Assembly: GCA_028873155.1 (NCBI GenBank)
Contig: JAGWML010000081.1
Span: 1-11,439 of the forward strand
Source: Acidobacteriota bacterium
GTDB taxonomy: Bacteria; Acidobacteriota; Terriglobia; Terriglobales; Acidobacteriaceae
DNA: 11,439 nucleotides
Reading direction: 5' to 3'
Shown here: positions 1 to 5,569 of the stretch, piece after piece
Layout of the letters: the number at the start of each line of letters is the position of its first letter
How positions within the stretch are numbered: position 1 is the stretch's first letter
The notes under the pieces: generated by a model
Databases searched by the model: none
Seen by the model: the letters and a program-made list of their open reading frames with translations, nothing else
Told to the model about the DNA's origin: nothing
Program-made: the position numbers and the translations under genes

Positions 1-1
1 G

Positions 2-526
2 GCGAGCGACGCCACGATTGGCGGCTATGCCCATGAGAGCGGGCGCAGCGTCATTATTGTTGTCAATAAATGGGACGCGGTGACGACCGGTCGCACGGAT
101 GGCAAGCCGCCGGCGGATCGCGAGATCTTCGAGCGCCAGTTGCGTTCCGCGCTCAAATATCTGAGCTATGCGCCGGTGATCTTTCTCTCCGCGCTGGAAG
201 GGACAGGCCTGACCCGCGTGATGCATGAGGTGAAGGCCGTGGCTGCGGAGCGGCGGAAGCGCGTGACGACGGGGCAGATGAACCGCTTCCTGGATAAGAT
301 CGACTTCCAGCGCGCGCCGGTGCCGATGGCGAAGCGCGTGCGCATCTTCTACATGACGCAGGCAGCGGTGGCGCCGCCGACATTTGTGCTGTTCACGGAT
401 CGCGACATCAAGCTCCACTTTGCCTTCGAGCGCTTCCTTGAGAACCAGATCCGCGAGGCCTTTGGATTCAAGGGGACGCCGATCTGGTTCAAGGTGAAGG
501 CGCGCAACGCGGAGAAAAGCGAATAG
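2..526 (+). CDS. der: Ribosome-assembly GTPase Der (EngA), C-terminal part; 5' end outside window
   Basis: Der is a GTPase with two G domains that acts in maturation of the 50S ribosomal subunit in the cytoplasm. The frame is open from base 2 and gives 174 residues. It starts inside the second G domain, just before the G4 guanine-specificity motif NKWD (fragment residues 22-25), preceded by the hydrophobic strand VIIVV. A G5-like FLSALEG follows at the end of the G domain. From about fragment residue 85 to the end lies the KH-like RNA-binding C-terminal domain typical of Der, ending in a basic tail. Der proteins are usually 430-500 aa, so roughly 60% of the gene is missing to the left. A GTG at 80 is internal and not a real start. 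The gene converges on the cupin gene with a 15-bp gap. Identity is well supported by the G4 motif followed by the KH-like tail. Confidence 0.93.
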   Translation, partial: ASDATIGGYAHESGRSVIIVVNKWDAVTTGRTDGKPPADREIFERQLRSALKYLSYAPVIFLSALEGTGLTRVMHEVKAVAAERRKRVTTGQMNRFLDKIDFQRAPVPMAKRVRIFYMTQAAVAPPTFVLFTDRDIKLHFAFERFLENQIREAFGFKGTPIWFKVKARNAEKSE

Positions 527-541
527 CGCAACCCGCGCGGC

Positions 542-988
542 CTACTTTGCGTCGGGTGGCGTGTCGGCGCTGGTCCACGCGATGACGTGATAAACGGCAG
601 GAGTCGTGCCGGCGTTGCGCACGCCGTGCAACTGATTGGACGCCAGCAGAATCACCGAGCCGGGACCGGCTGGCAGCCACTTGCCGTCGATGAGGGCCTC
701 GACATTGCCCTGCTTGATGATGAGCAGTTCCTCGTGCCCGTGGCGATGCGGCGCGTGCGGGGCCTGGCCGGGATTCAGCGTGGTGACGTGGACCTCGAGG
801 TTCCGGAGCGTGGGCGTAGGCCCGCTGAAGAAGCTGCGGACGGAGCCGGAAGCGGTGGTCTTAACCGGGATGGAGTCCCAGCTATAGATGGCCGAGGTGA
901 GCATGGCCTTCTGCGCGGCCACGGTGAAGGCTGAGGCAGTCAGGGCCGCAGCGGCGAGGGCGATGAAGATCTCTCTGCGTGTGATCAT
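542..988 (-). CDS. Exported small cupin-domain protein
   Basis: This gene encodes a 148-residue protein with one cupin beta-barrel. The ATG at 988 was chosen because AAGGAGAG lies about 5 nt upstream and because it opens directly with a signal sequence (residues 1-26: basic TRRE, then an Ala/Leu-rich stretch ending near AAQ). The twin arginine in TRREIF resembles a Tat signal, although the following residues are not the full consensus. An in-frame ATG at 1072 would bury the signal behind a Pro/Arg-rich leader. Cupin motif 1 is visible as H81-R-H83 with E87 and G94, the usual metal-binding set. Motif 2 has H121 and N125. The cupin metal site therefore looks intact and the protein probably acts in the periplasm. 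Its substrate is not evident: single cupins include dioxygenases, isomerases and sugar-binding proteins. It is divergent from norB, but nothing ties the two functionally. Confidence 0.88.
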   Translation of the reverse strand: MITRREIFIALAAAALTASAFTVAAQKAMLTSAIYSWDSIPVKTTASGSVRSFFSGPTPTLRNLEVHVTTLNPGQAPHAPHRHGHEELLIIKQGNVEALIDGKWLPAGPGSVILLASNQLHGVRNAGTTPAVYHVIAWTSADTPPDAK

Positions 989-1067
989 GGTCTCTCCTTG
1001 TGGGCGGGCGGTGATGGGGCCGTTTTGCGGTGGCGGTGTTCTGCATCCCCGCCCATGTGCACACTCC

Positions 1068-1098
1068 TTCATAGCACAGCGATGCGTTGGTGTTGCAA
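1068..1098 (-). promoter_or_regulatory. Possible promoter of the cupin gene (weak)
   Basis: On the minus strand TTGCAA (1093-1098) and TATGAA (1068-1073) lie 19 bp apart. Each matches four of six sigma-70 consensus positions and the spacer is longer than ideal. It would give a leader of about 70 nt before the ATG at 988. It is the best candidate in the spacer for this strand, but may be chance. Confidence 0.25.
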
Positions 1099-1209
1099 AT
1101 CACAGCTGCACGCGACAGAAATGAGACGCGGCGGGTCTTGCGGGCACGGCATGTGACTAAAGTCCCTGCGATGCGGGCGGCGGCGACCCTAATGTCGGCT
1201 ATAGCAGCC

Positions 1210-1227
1210 CGCGGCACTAAGCCCGCG
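1210..1227 (+). repeat. GC hairpin in the norB 5' region
   Basis: CGCGG (1210-1214) can pair with CCGCG (1223-1227) around an eight-base loop CACTAAGC, ending about 10 nt before the GAGG ribosome-binding site of norB. A second short palindrome-like element, GACTAAAGTC, is at 1155-1164. GCGGGC (1173-1178) and GCCCGC (1207-1212) form a further inverted pair between them. The shared ACTAA(A)G core suggests a degenerate extragenic repeat family or a regulatory element. Function cannot be decided from one copy of the region. Confidence 0.35.
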
Positions 1228-1246
1228 CGGCGCATCGAGGCACATC

Positions 1247-3532
1247 ATGTCATACAGGCGTTATTGGATTGCGCTGGTCATCGTCATTCTTGGGTCTTTT
1301 TCCGTTCTCGGGATTGTGGGGCGGAAGATGATCAGTCAGGCACCTCCGATCCCGGATGTCTACTCCGCGGACGGTCAACTTCTCTTTACAGGGTCCTCCA
1401 TCACGGATGGACAGGGCGTGTGGCAATCGATCGGCGGCCAGGAGATCGGCACCGTGTGGGGCCACGGCGCGTACGTCGCACCGGACTGGAGCGCGGACTG
1501 GATTCACCGCGAGTCTGAGTTCCTTCTTAACCGCTGGGCACAACAGGACGGCGCGCAGAGCTTTGCCGCGCTGAATGCCGATCAACAGGCTGTGCTTAAG
1601 GCTCGACTGGTGCGGGAGATTCGCAGCAACGAGTACGACGCGCGTGCGAATCGGCTGGTTCTGGATGCGGATCGCGCGGCAGCCTTCCGGCAGCTTGCGG
1701 CCTATTACGCGGATGTCTTCGCGAACGGCCGCAAGGAGTATGCGATTCCGCAGGGCGCGCTGGCCGACCCGGCAAAGCAGCAGCAGATGGCGGAGTTCTT
1801 CTGGTGGTCGGCCTGGGCAGCAAGCACGGAGCGGCCTGGCTCAACCGTCACGTACACCAACAACTGGCCGCATGAACCTCTGATTGCCAACCAGCCCACC
1901 GCAGGCGCGGTGCTGTGGAGCATCATCAGCTTCGTTGGCCTGCTTGCTGGAATTGGCGGCCTGGTGTGGTGGTATGGGTCGCAGGAAAAGGTAGCGGTGC
2001 ATGGGCCGTATCCTGCGCGCGATCCATTTCTCGGCGTGCAGCCGACGCCCTCGCAGCGCGCGACGATCAAGTACTTCCTCGTGGTGGTGGCGTTGTGGGC
2101 GGTGCAGATTCTGATGGGCGCCATCACGGCGCATTACGGTGTGGAGGGGCAGGGCTTTTATGGCTTTCCGCTCGACAAGTTCCTGTCTTACGCGATTACG
2201 CGCACGTGGCACTTGCAACTCGCCATCTTCTGGATCGCGACTTCATGGCTTGCGACGGGGCTTTACGTTGGTCCCGCGGTCAGCGGCCATGAGCCGAAGT
2301 TCCAACGCCTGGGCGTGAATGTGCTCTTTGTCGCGCTGGTGCTGGTGGTGGGCGGTTCGCTGGCCGGCGAGTGGCTTGGTATCCAGCAGAAACTTGGTAA
2401 CCTTTGGTTCTGGTTTGGCAGCCAGGGCTTTGAATATGTGGACCTGGGCCGCTTCTGGCAGATTCTGCTCTTCATCGGCCTGGTGCTCTGGCTGGTGCTG
2501 ATGGTGCGTGCGCTCAAGCCTGCGTTGCAGAGGAAGAGCGAGGACCGGTCGTTGCTGTCCCTCTTCCTCATCTCCAGCATTGCCATTCCGATGTTTTACG
2601 CGGCGGGTCTGATGTATGGGCAGCGCAGCCATCTGGTCACGGCGGAGTACTGGCGCTGGTGGGTGGTCCATCTTTGGGTCGAGGGCTTCTTTGAGGTCTT
2701 TGCGACGGTTGTGATTGCATTCCTGTTCACGCGGCTCAAGCTGCTGGAGATTCGTTCGGCGACGCGAGCGGTGCTCTTCTCGACGACGATCTTTCTGTCC
2801 GGCGGCATCATCGGCACATTCCATCACCTTTACTTCGCGGGCTCGGGCCCGGCGGTGATTGCGCTGGGCGCGGTCTTCAGCGCGCTGGAGGTGGTGCCGC
2901 TGACTCTTGTGGGCTATGAGGCATGGGAAAACCTGCGGCTTTCTCGGCCAACTGAAAAGGCGCCGTGGATCGCCAACTACAAGTGGCCGATCTACTTCTT
3001 TGTCGCGGTTGCCTTCTGGAATATGGTGGGCGCGGGCGTCTTCGGCTTCCTCATCAACCCGCCGATCGCGCTCTATTACATGCAGGGGCTGAACCTGACC
3101 CCGGTGCATGGGCACACCGCTCTCTTCGGCGTCTACGGCATGCTGGGTCTGGGGCTTACGCTCTTCTGCCTGCGCGTGCTGCAACCGGGACGGCGCTGGA
3201 AAGAGGGTGTGTTGAAGGCGGCGTTCTGGTGCATCAACCTGGGCCTGGTGTTCATGGTCGTGCTGAGCATGCTGCCTATCGGGTTGCTGCAGGCGTGGGC
3301 GTCGGTGGAGCAAGGGACCTGGTACGCGCGCTCCGCGGAGTTCCTGCAGGCACCGGCGATGCAGGCGCTGCGCTGGATGCGCGTGCCGGGCGATGTGCTC
3401 TTCGCTCTCGGCGCGGCGCTGCTGGGCTGGTTTGTGCTGGGCCTGCTGACGGGTCACTCGTTTGAAAAGGACGAGGACACGCGCGCTCGCGTGGAGAAGG
3501 AAGACCGCTACGCGGAGCTGGCTGGCCGCTGA
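1247..3532 (+). CDS. norB: Quinol-dependent nitric oxide reductase (qNOR, single-subunit NorB)
   Basis: The 761-residue product fits single-subunit qNOR, which reduces 2 NO to N2O with electrons from quinol in the cytoplasmic membrane. A first membrane helix (about 5-25) is followed by a large periplasmic domain (about 30-215) standing in for NorC, without a CxxCH heme-c motif. The heme-copper-oxidase-like helical bundle follows from about 220. Catalytic residues seen: H475 and E479 in VVHLWVEG, and H526-H527 in GTFHH, as ligands of the non-heme iron. H322 (TWHLQL) and H623 should bind the low-spin heme, and H621 (VHGH) the high-spin heme, by analogy with known NORs. The ATG at 1247 has GAGG 6 nt upstream. 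No norC, norD, norQ, nirK or nirS is in the window, so this may be NO detoxification or the end step of a partial denitrification. I see no clear FNR, NsrR or sigma-54 site upstream. Confidence 0.96.
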   Translation: MSYRRYWIALVIVILGSFSVLGIVGRKMISQAPPIPDVYSADGQLLFTGSSITDGQGVWQSIGGQEIGTVWGHGAYVAPDWSADWIHRESEFLLNRWAQQDGAQSFAALNADQQAVLKARLVREIRSNEYDARANRLVLDADRAAAFRQLAAYYADVFANGRKEYAIPQGALADPAKQQQMAEFFWWSAWAASTERPGSTVTYTNNWPHEPLIANQPTAGAVLWSIISFVGLLAGIGGLVWWYGSQEKVAVHGPYPARDPFLGVQPTPSQRATIKYFLVVVALWAVQILMGAITAHYGVEGQGFYGFPLDKFLSYAITRTWHLQLAIFWIATSWLATGLYVGPAVSGHEPKFQRLGVNVLFVALVLVVGGSLAGEWLGIQQKLGNLWFWFGSQGFEYVDLGRFWQILLFIGLVLWLVLMVRALKPALQRKSEDRSLLSLFLISSIAIPMFYAAGLMYGQRSHLVTAEYWRWWVVHLWVEGFFEVFATVVIAFLFTRLKLLEIRSATRAVLFSTTIFLSGGIIGTFHHLYFAGSGPAVIALGAVFSALEVVPLTLVGYEAWENLRLSRPTEKAPWIANYKWPIYFFVAVAFWNMVGAGVFGFLINPPIALYYMQGLNLTPVHGHTALFGVYGMLGLGLTLFCLRVLQPGRRWKEGVLKAAFWCINLGLVFMVVLSMLPIGLLQAWASVEQGTWYARSAEFLQAPAMQALRWMRVPGDVLFALGAALLGWFVLGLLTGHSFEKDEDTRARVEKEDRYAELAGR

Positions 3533-3539
3533 CGATACA

Positions 3540-3572
3540 GGAGCGGGCAATTCGCAATGGGTTGCCCGCTCC
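3540..3572 (+). terminator. Inverted repeat / probable terminator after norB
   Basis: GGAGCGGGCAA (3540-3550) and TTGCCCGCTCC (3562-3572) form a perfect 11-bp stem with an 11-base loop, beginning 8 nt after the norB stop codon. No T-run follows the stem, so it is not a textbook intrinsic terminator. It could stop transcription with lower efficiency, or protect the 3' end of the norB message. Confidence 0.65.
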
Positions 3573-3650
3573 GCATTTGCATGGCAACTGGCTTGACCAT
3601 GCCGGGAGTATGCTTGCAGAGAGCCAGTGCAAGGCAACGGCGCAGACTGC

Positions 3651-4010
3651 ATGATTCAACTGAAGCGAGCGTATGAGCCTGTGGAGTCAACGGACGGCAG
3701 GCGCATTCTTGTCGAACGGCTGTGGCCGCGCGGCGTCTCCAAAGCGACGCTGGCGCTGGACGAATGGATGAAAGAGATTGCGCCGAGCGCGGAACTGCGC
3801 AAGTGGTTCCATGACAACCGGGAGCAATGGGCGGAGTTTCGACGGCGCTACCGTGCAGAGCTTGAGGAGAACCGCGCAAAGTGCGGTGCGCTGCGCGCCG
3901 CGGCGCAGGAGGGCACGGTGACGCTGATCTACGCGGCCCACGATGTGGAGCACAACAGCGCCCTTCTTCTGAAGGAGTTCCTGGAGCACAAGCCGGCGCG
4001 GCGCGGATGA
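3651..4010 (+). CDS. DUF488 family protein (YeaO-like)
   Basis: The product has 119 residues and matches the DUF488/YeaO family closely: an opening MIQLKRAYEP, then LVERLWPRG, WMKEIAPS, LRKWF, a W-x2-F-x3-RY segment, and near the end TLIYAAHD-x-EHNSA. No reaction has been firmly assigned to this family. The ATG at 3651 was chosen because family members start at this point. A GTG at 3627 in the same frame would add eight unconserved residues. No strong ribosome-binding site lies before the ATG (only AAGG about 16 nt upstream), so translation may be weak. It is separated from norB by the hairpin at 3540-3572, so a shared message is unlikely. The protein has no signal peptide or membrane segment and should be cytoplasmic. 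Confidence 0.88.
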   Translation: MIQLKRAYEPVESTDGRRILVERLWPRGVSKATLALDEWMKEIAPSAELRKWFHDNREQWAEFRRRYRAELEENRAKCGALRAAAQEGTVTLIYAAHDVEHNSALLLKEFLEHKPARRG

Positions 4011-4178
4011 GAGGCGGTCGGCCGAGCAACTCTGCGCGGTTCCCATTTCAGCTCGTCCGCCCAAAATGGATTGCGTGATCCGGGGACGCCAACATTGTAT
4101 TGAGCCAACTCCCGTGGATGGCAGAGACTGAATGCAGTCATGCGGCGCGAGTGTCCCTGAGCCGAAGGAGTAGAGTCC

Positions 4179-4556
4179 GTGCTTCGTTTTGTTCTGGCGT
4201 GGCTGAGTCCGGTCTTTCAGGGTATGGGCTTCGGCGTCCTTGCCATGGTGCTGCATGAGGCGGGCCATCTGGCTGTGGCGTTGCTGCTGGGGCTGCGCAT
4301 CTACAAGTTCGGCGTGAACTGGAAGGGGATGTACGTGCTGCGCGAGGCGGGGCCACTGGCCTCGAACCTTCTTGTCTCGCTGGCGGGTCCTGTGACGAAT
4401 CTGCTGCTTTCGTTCGCCTGGTATCACAAGGCCTCTTTCAGCCTGGCCAACCTCTGCTTTGGACTTGTGAATCTGCTGCCGATTCAGGGGTCGGATGGGG
4501 AGCGCATCTTTCAATCGATTGAAGATGCGAAACGCAGGCAGACGCCATCCGGATGA
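4179..4556 (+). CDS. Minimal M50-type (site-2-protease-like) membrane metalloprotease
   Basis: The 125-residue product carries the M50 zinc motif HEAGH (residues 26-30) in its first hydrophobic segment (about 10-36). The second signature, N98-LLP-x4-D106-G107, lies at the C-terminal end; its aspartate is the expected third zinc ligand. Another hydrophobic stretch spans about 55-82 and includes LAGPVTNLL, the family's central GPxxN-like element. All catalytic parts are therefore present in an unusually small protein. Most M50 proteases are 200-450 aa and have added PDZ, CBS or further membrane segments. The start is GTG at 4179, supported by AAGGAG 8 nt upstream; no ATG fits. By family analogy it would cut within or next to a membrane helix, but the substrate is unknown. 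No anti-sigma factor or membrane target is adjacent. The preceding 168-bp gap (4011-4178) shows no clear promoter. Confidence 0.82.
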   Translation: MLRFVLAWLSPVFQGMGFGVLAMVLHEAGHLAVALLLGLRIYKFGVNWKGMYVLREAGPLASNLLVSLAGPVTNLLLSFAWYHKASFSLANLCFGLVNLLPIQGSDGERIFQSIEDAKRRQTPSG

Positions 4557-4568
4557 CAGCAGAACGGG

Positions 4569-4610
4569 TTATCTGAGGGGCGGCACATGCAGCTATGCTC
4601 TAAGCAGAGC
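4569..4610 (+). promoter_or_regulatory. Possible lipB promoter and leader hairpin
   Basis: TATGCT (4594-4599) is a fair -10 box. The only -35-like hexamer is TTATCT (4569-4574), 19 bp upstream, which is a poor match. Overlapping the -10, GCTCT (4597-4601) and AGAGC (4606-4610) form a 5-bp inverted repeat around AAGC, which could be an operator or a small leader hairpin. Support is weak. Confidence 0.25.
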
Positions 4611-4652
4611 CGCTGGCGCGTTGGAGCGATCGCGGCAACAGCCCGGTGAGCG

Positions 4653-5480
4653 ATGATCCAGTATCTTTATCTCGGCCGAATCGACTACGGCGAAGCCCTG
4701 CGCCTACAGGACGAGCTGGTGGAGTTGCGCCGCGCGGGCAATATCGGCAATGTGCTGCTGCTGCTGGAGCATCCGCCGGTGCTGACGCTGGGCCGCAACG
4801 CGGACCGAAGCAATGTGCTGGCGAGCGATGCGCTGCTGGCGAGTCGCGGTGTGACGCTGCATGCGATCAACCGCGGCGGCGACGTGACCTATCACGGACC
4901 GGGGCAACTGGTTGGCTATCCCATCTTTGACCTGCGCAGCTTGCAGAACGACGCAGGCGGGCGGCTGGGGCCGGTGGACTTTGTGCGCAGGATGGAAGAG
5001 GCTCTGATTCGGCTGTGCGGCGTGTACGGCGTGCGCGCGGGGCGGATCGCAGGGCTGACGGGCGTGTGGTGCGGGCTTTCAGGCCAGGGCGGAACTGGGC
5101 CGGAGCGCAAGATTGGCGCGATTGGGATTCATGTGTCGCGCGGTATTACGTCGCACGGATTCGCTTTCAACGTGACGACGGACCTGCGCGATTTTCAGCT
5201 CATTAATCCATGCGGCATCACCGATAAGCCGGTCACCAGCCTGGAGCGCGAGATGGAAGATGCATCGGGCCTGCCATCGCTGGAGGCTATTGCGCATCAG
5301 GCGGCGCGGCAGTTCGGACAGGTCTTCAGCGAGCAGATTCTGGCGGCGGAGAGCCTGGGCGCACTGCGCGATCAGGCCGCAGCGGGCCGGCCTGGAATGG
5401 CGGGTGAAGAACCACCATTGTCGATTCCGCGCGAGGTGGAGCGATTCGTGGACGAATGTGACCGGCCTGCGCGTGCCTGA
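4653..5480 (+). CDS. lipB: Octanoyltransferase LipB (lipoate biosynthesis)
   Basis: LipB moves the octanoyl group from acyl carrier protein to the lysine of lipoyl domains, the first step of lipoate biosynthesis; LipA then inserts sulfur. The 275-residue product shows the BPL/LplA/LipB fold signatures: LEHPPVLTLGR (39-48), RGGDVTYHGPGQ (74-85), the catalytic lysine K153 in RKIGAIG, and the catalytic cysteine C187 in INPCGITD. The Lys-Cys spacing of 34 is normal for the family. Two oddities stand out. A Gly-rich insert of about ten residues (SGQGGTGPE, 143-151) sits just before K153. A C-terminal tail of about 45 residues beyond residue 230 makes it longer than the usual 210-240. The ATG at 4653 is preceded closely by GGTGAG. 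The next gene is an E2 subunit with two lipoyl domains, a direct client of this pathway. Confidence 0.95.
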   Translation: MIQYLYLGRIDYGEALRLQDELVELRRAGNIGNVLLLLEHPPVLTLGRNADRSNVLASDALLASRGVTLHAINRGGDVTYHGPGQLVGYPIFDLRSLQNDAGGRLGPVDFVRRMEEALIRLCGVYGVRAGRIAGLTGVWCGLSGQGGTGPERKIGAIGIHVSRGITSHGFAFNVTTDLRDFQLINPCGITDKPVTSLEREMEDASGLPSLEAIAHQAARQFGQVFSEQILAAESLGALRDQAAAGRPGMAGEEPPLSIPREVERFVDECDRPARA

Positions 5481-5512
5481 CGCGCGTGCCGTGCGCGGTA
5501 GTGTCGGAGATT

Positions 5513-5518
5513 TATAAT
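5513..5518 (+). promoter_or_regulatory. Consensus -10 box (TATAAT) between lipB and the E2 gene
   Basis: A perfect TATAAT lies 51 nt before the E2 start codon in otherwise GC-rich DNA. No good -35 hexamer is found 16-18 bp upstream (the bases there are GC-rich), and there is no TG extension. The E2 gene may have its own promoter in addition to any lipB read-through. Confidence 0.4.
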
Positions 5519-5569
5519 CCGGCAGGAGCCAGGCGCAGCACCGGGCCTGCATCGCGGAGAAGACGATTG

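Noticed and set aside
533..540. CCGCGCGG palindrome between the der and cupin stop codons
   Set aside because: It has no loop and no T-run, and such GC palindromes are common in this base composition, so it is not called as a terminator.
1142..1156. Possible sigma-54 site GGGCACG-N4-GTGA upstream of norB
   Set aside because: The -24 half is good and many qNOR genes are NorR/sigma-54 controlled, but the -12 half lacks TTGC. No NorR gene or GT-N7-AC enhancer set was recognised.
3582..3597. Sigma-54-like element TGGCAAC-N4-TTGA before the DUF488 gene
   Set aside because: The -24 GG is present and the spacing is right, but the nearly invariant GC at -12 reads GA, and no activator gene is near.
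2243..3652. 469-codon open frame on the minus strand opposite norB
   Set aside because: Its product is rich in Arg, His and Gln with no recognisable motif, and it mirrors norB, which has all its catalytic residues. It is a by-product of GC-rich codon use.
4043..4069. Inverted pair CCATTT / AAATGG after the DUF488 gene
   Set aside because: Only 6 bp with a 15-base loop and no T-run; likely chance.
3687..4514. 275-codon minus-strand frame spanning the DUF488 and M50 genes
   Set aside because: It crosses two well-supported plus-strand genes and the gap between them and shows no domain pattern.
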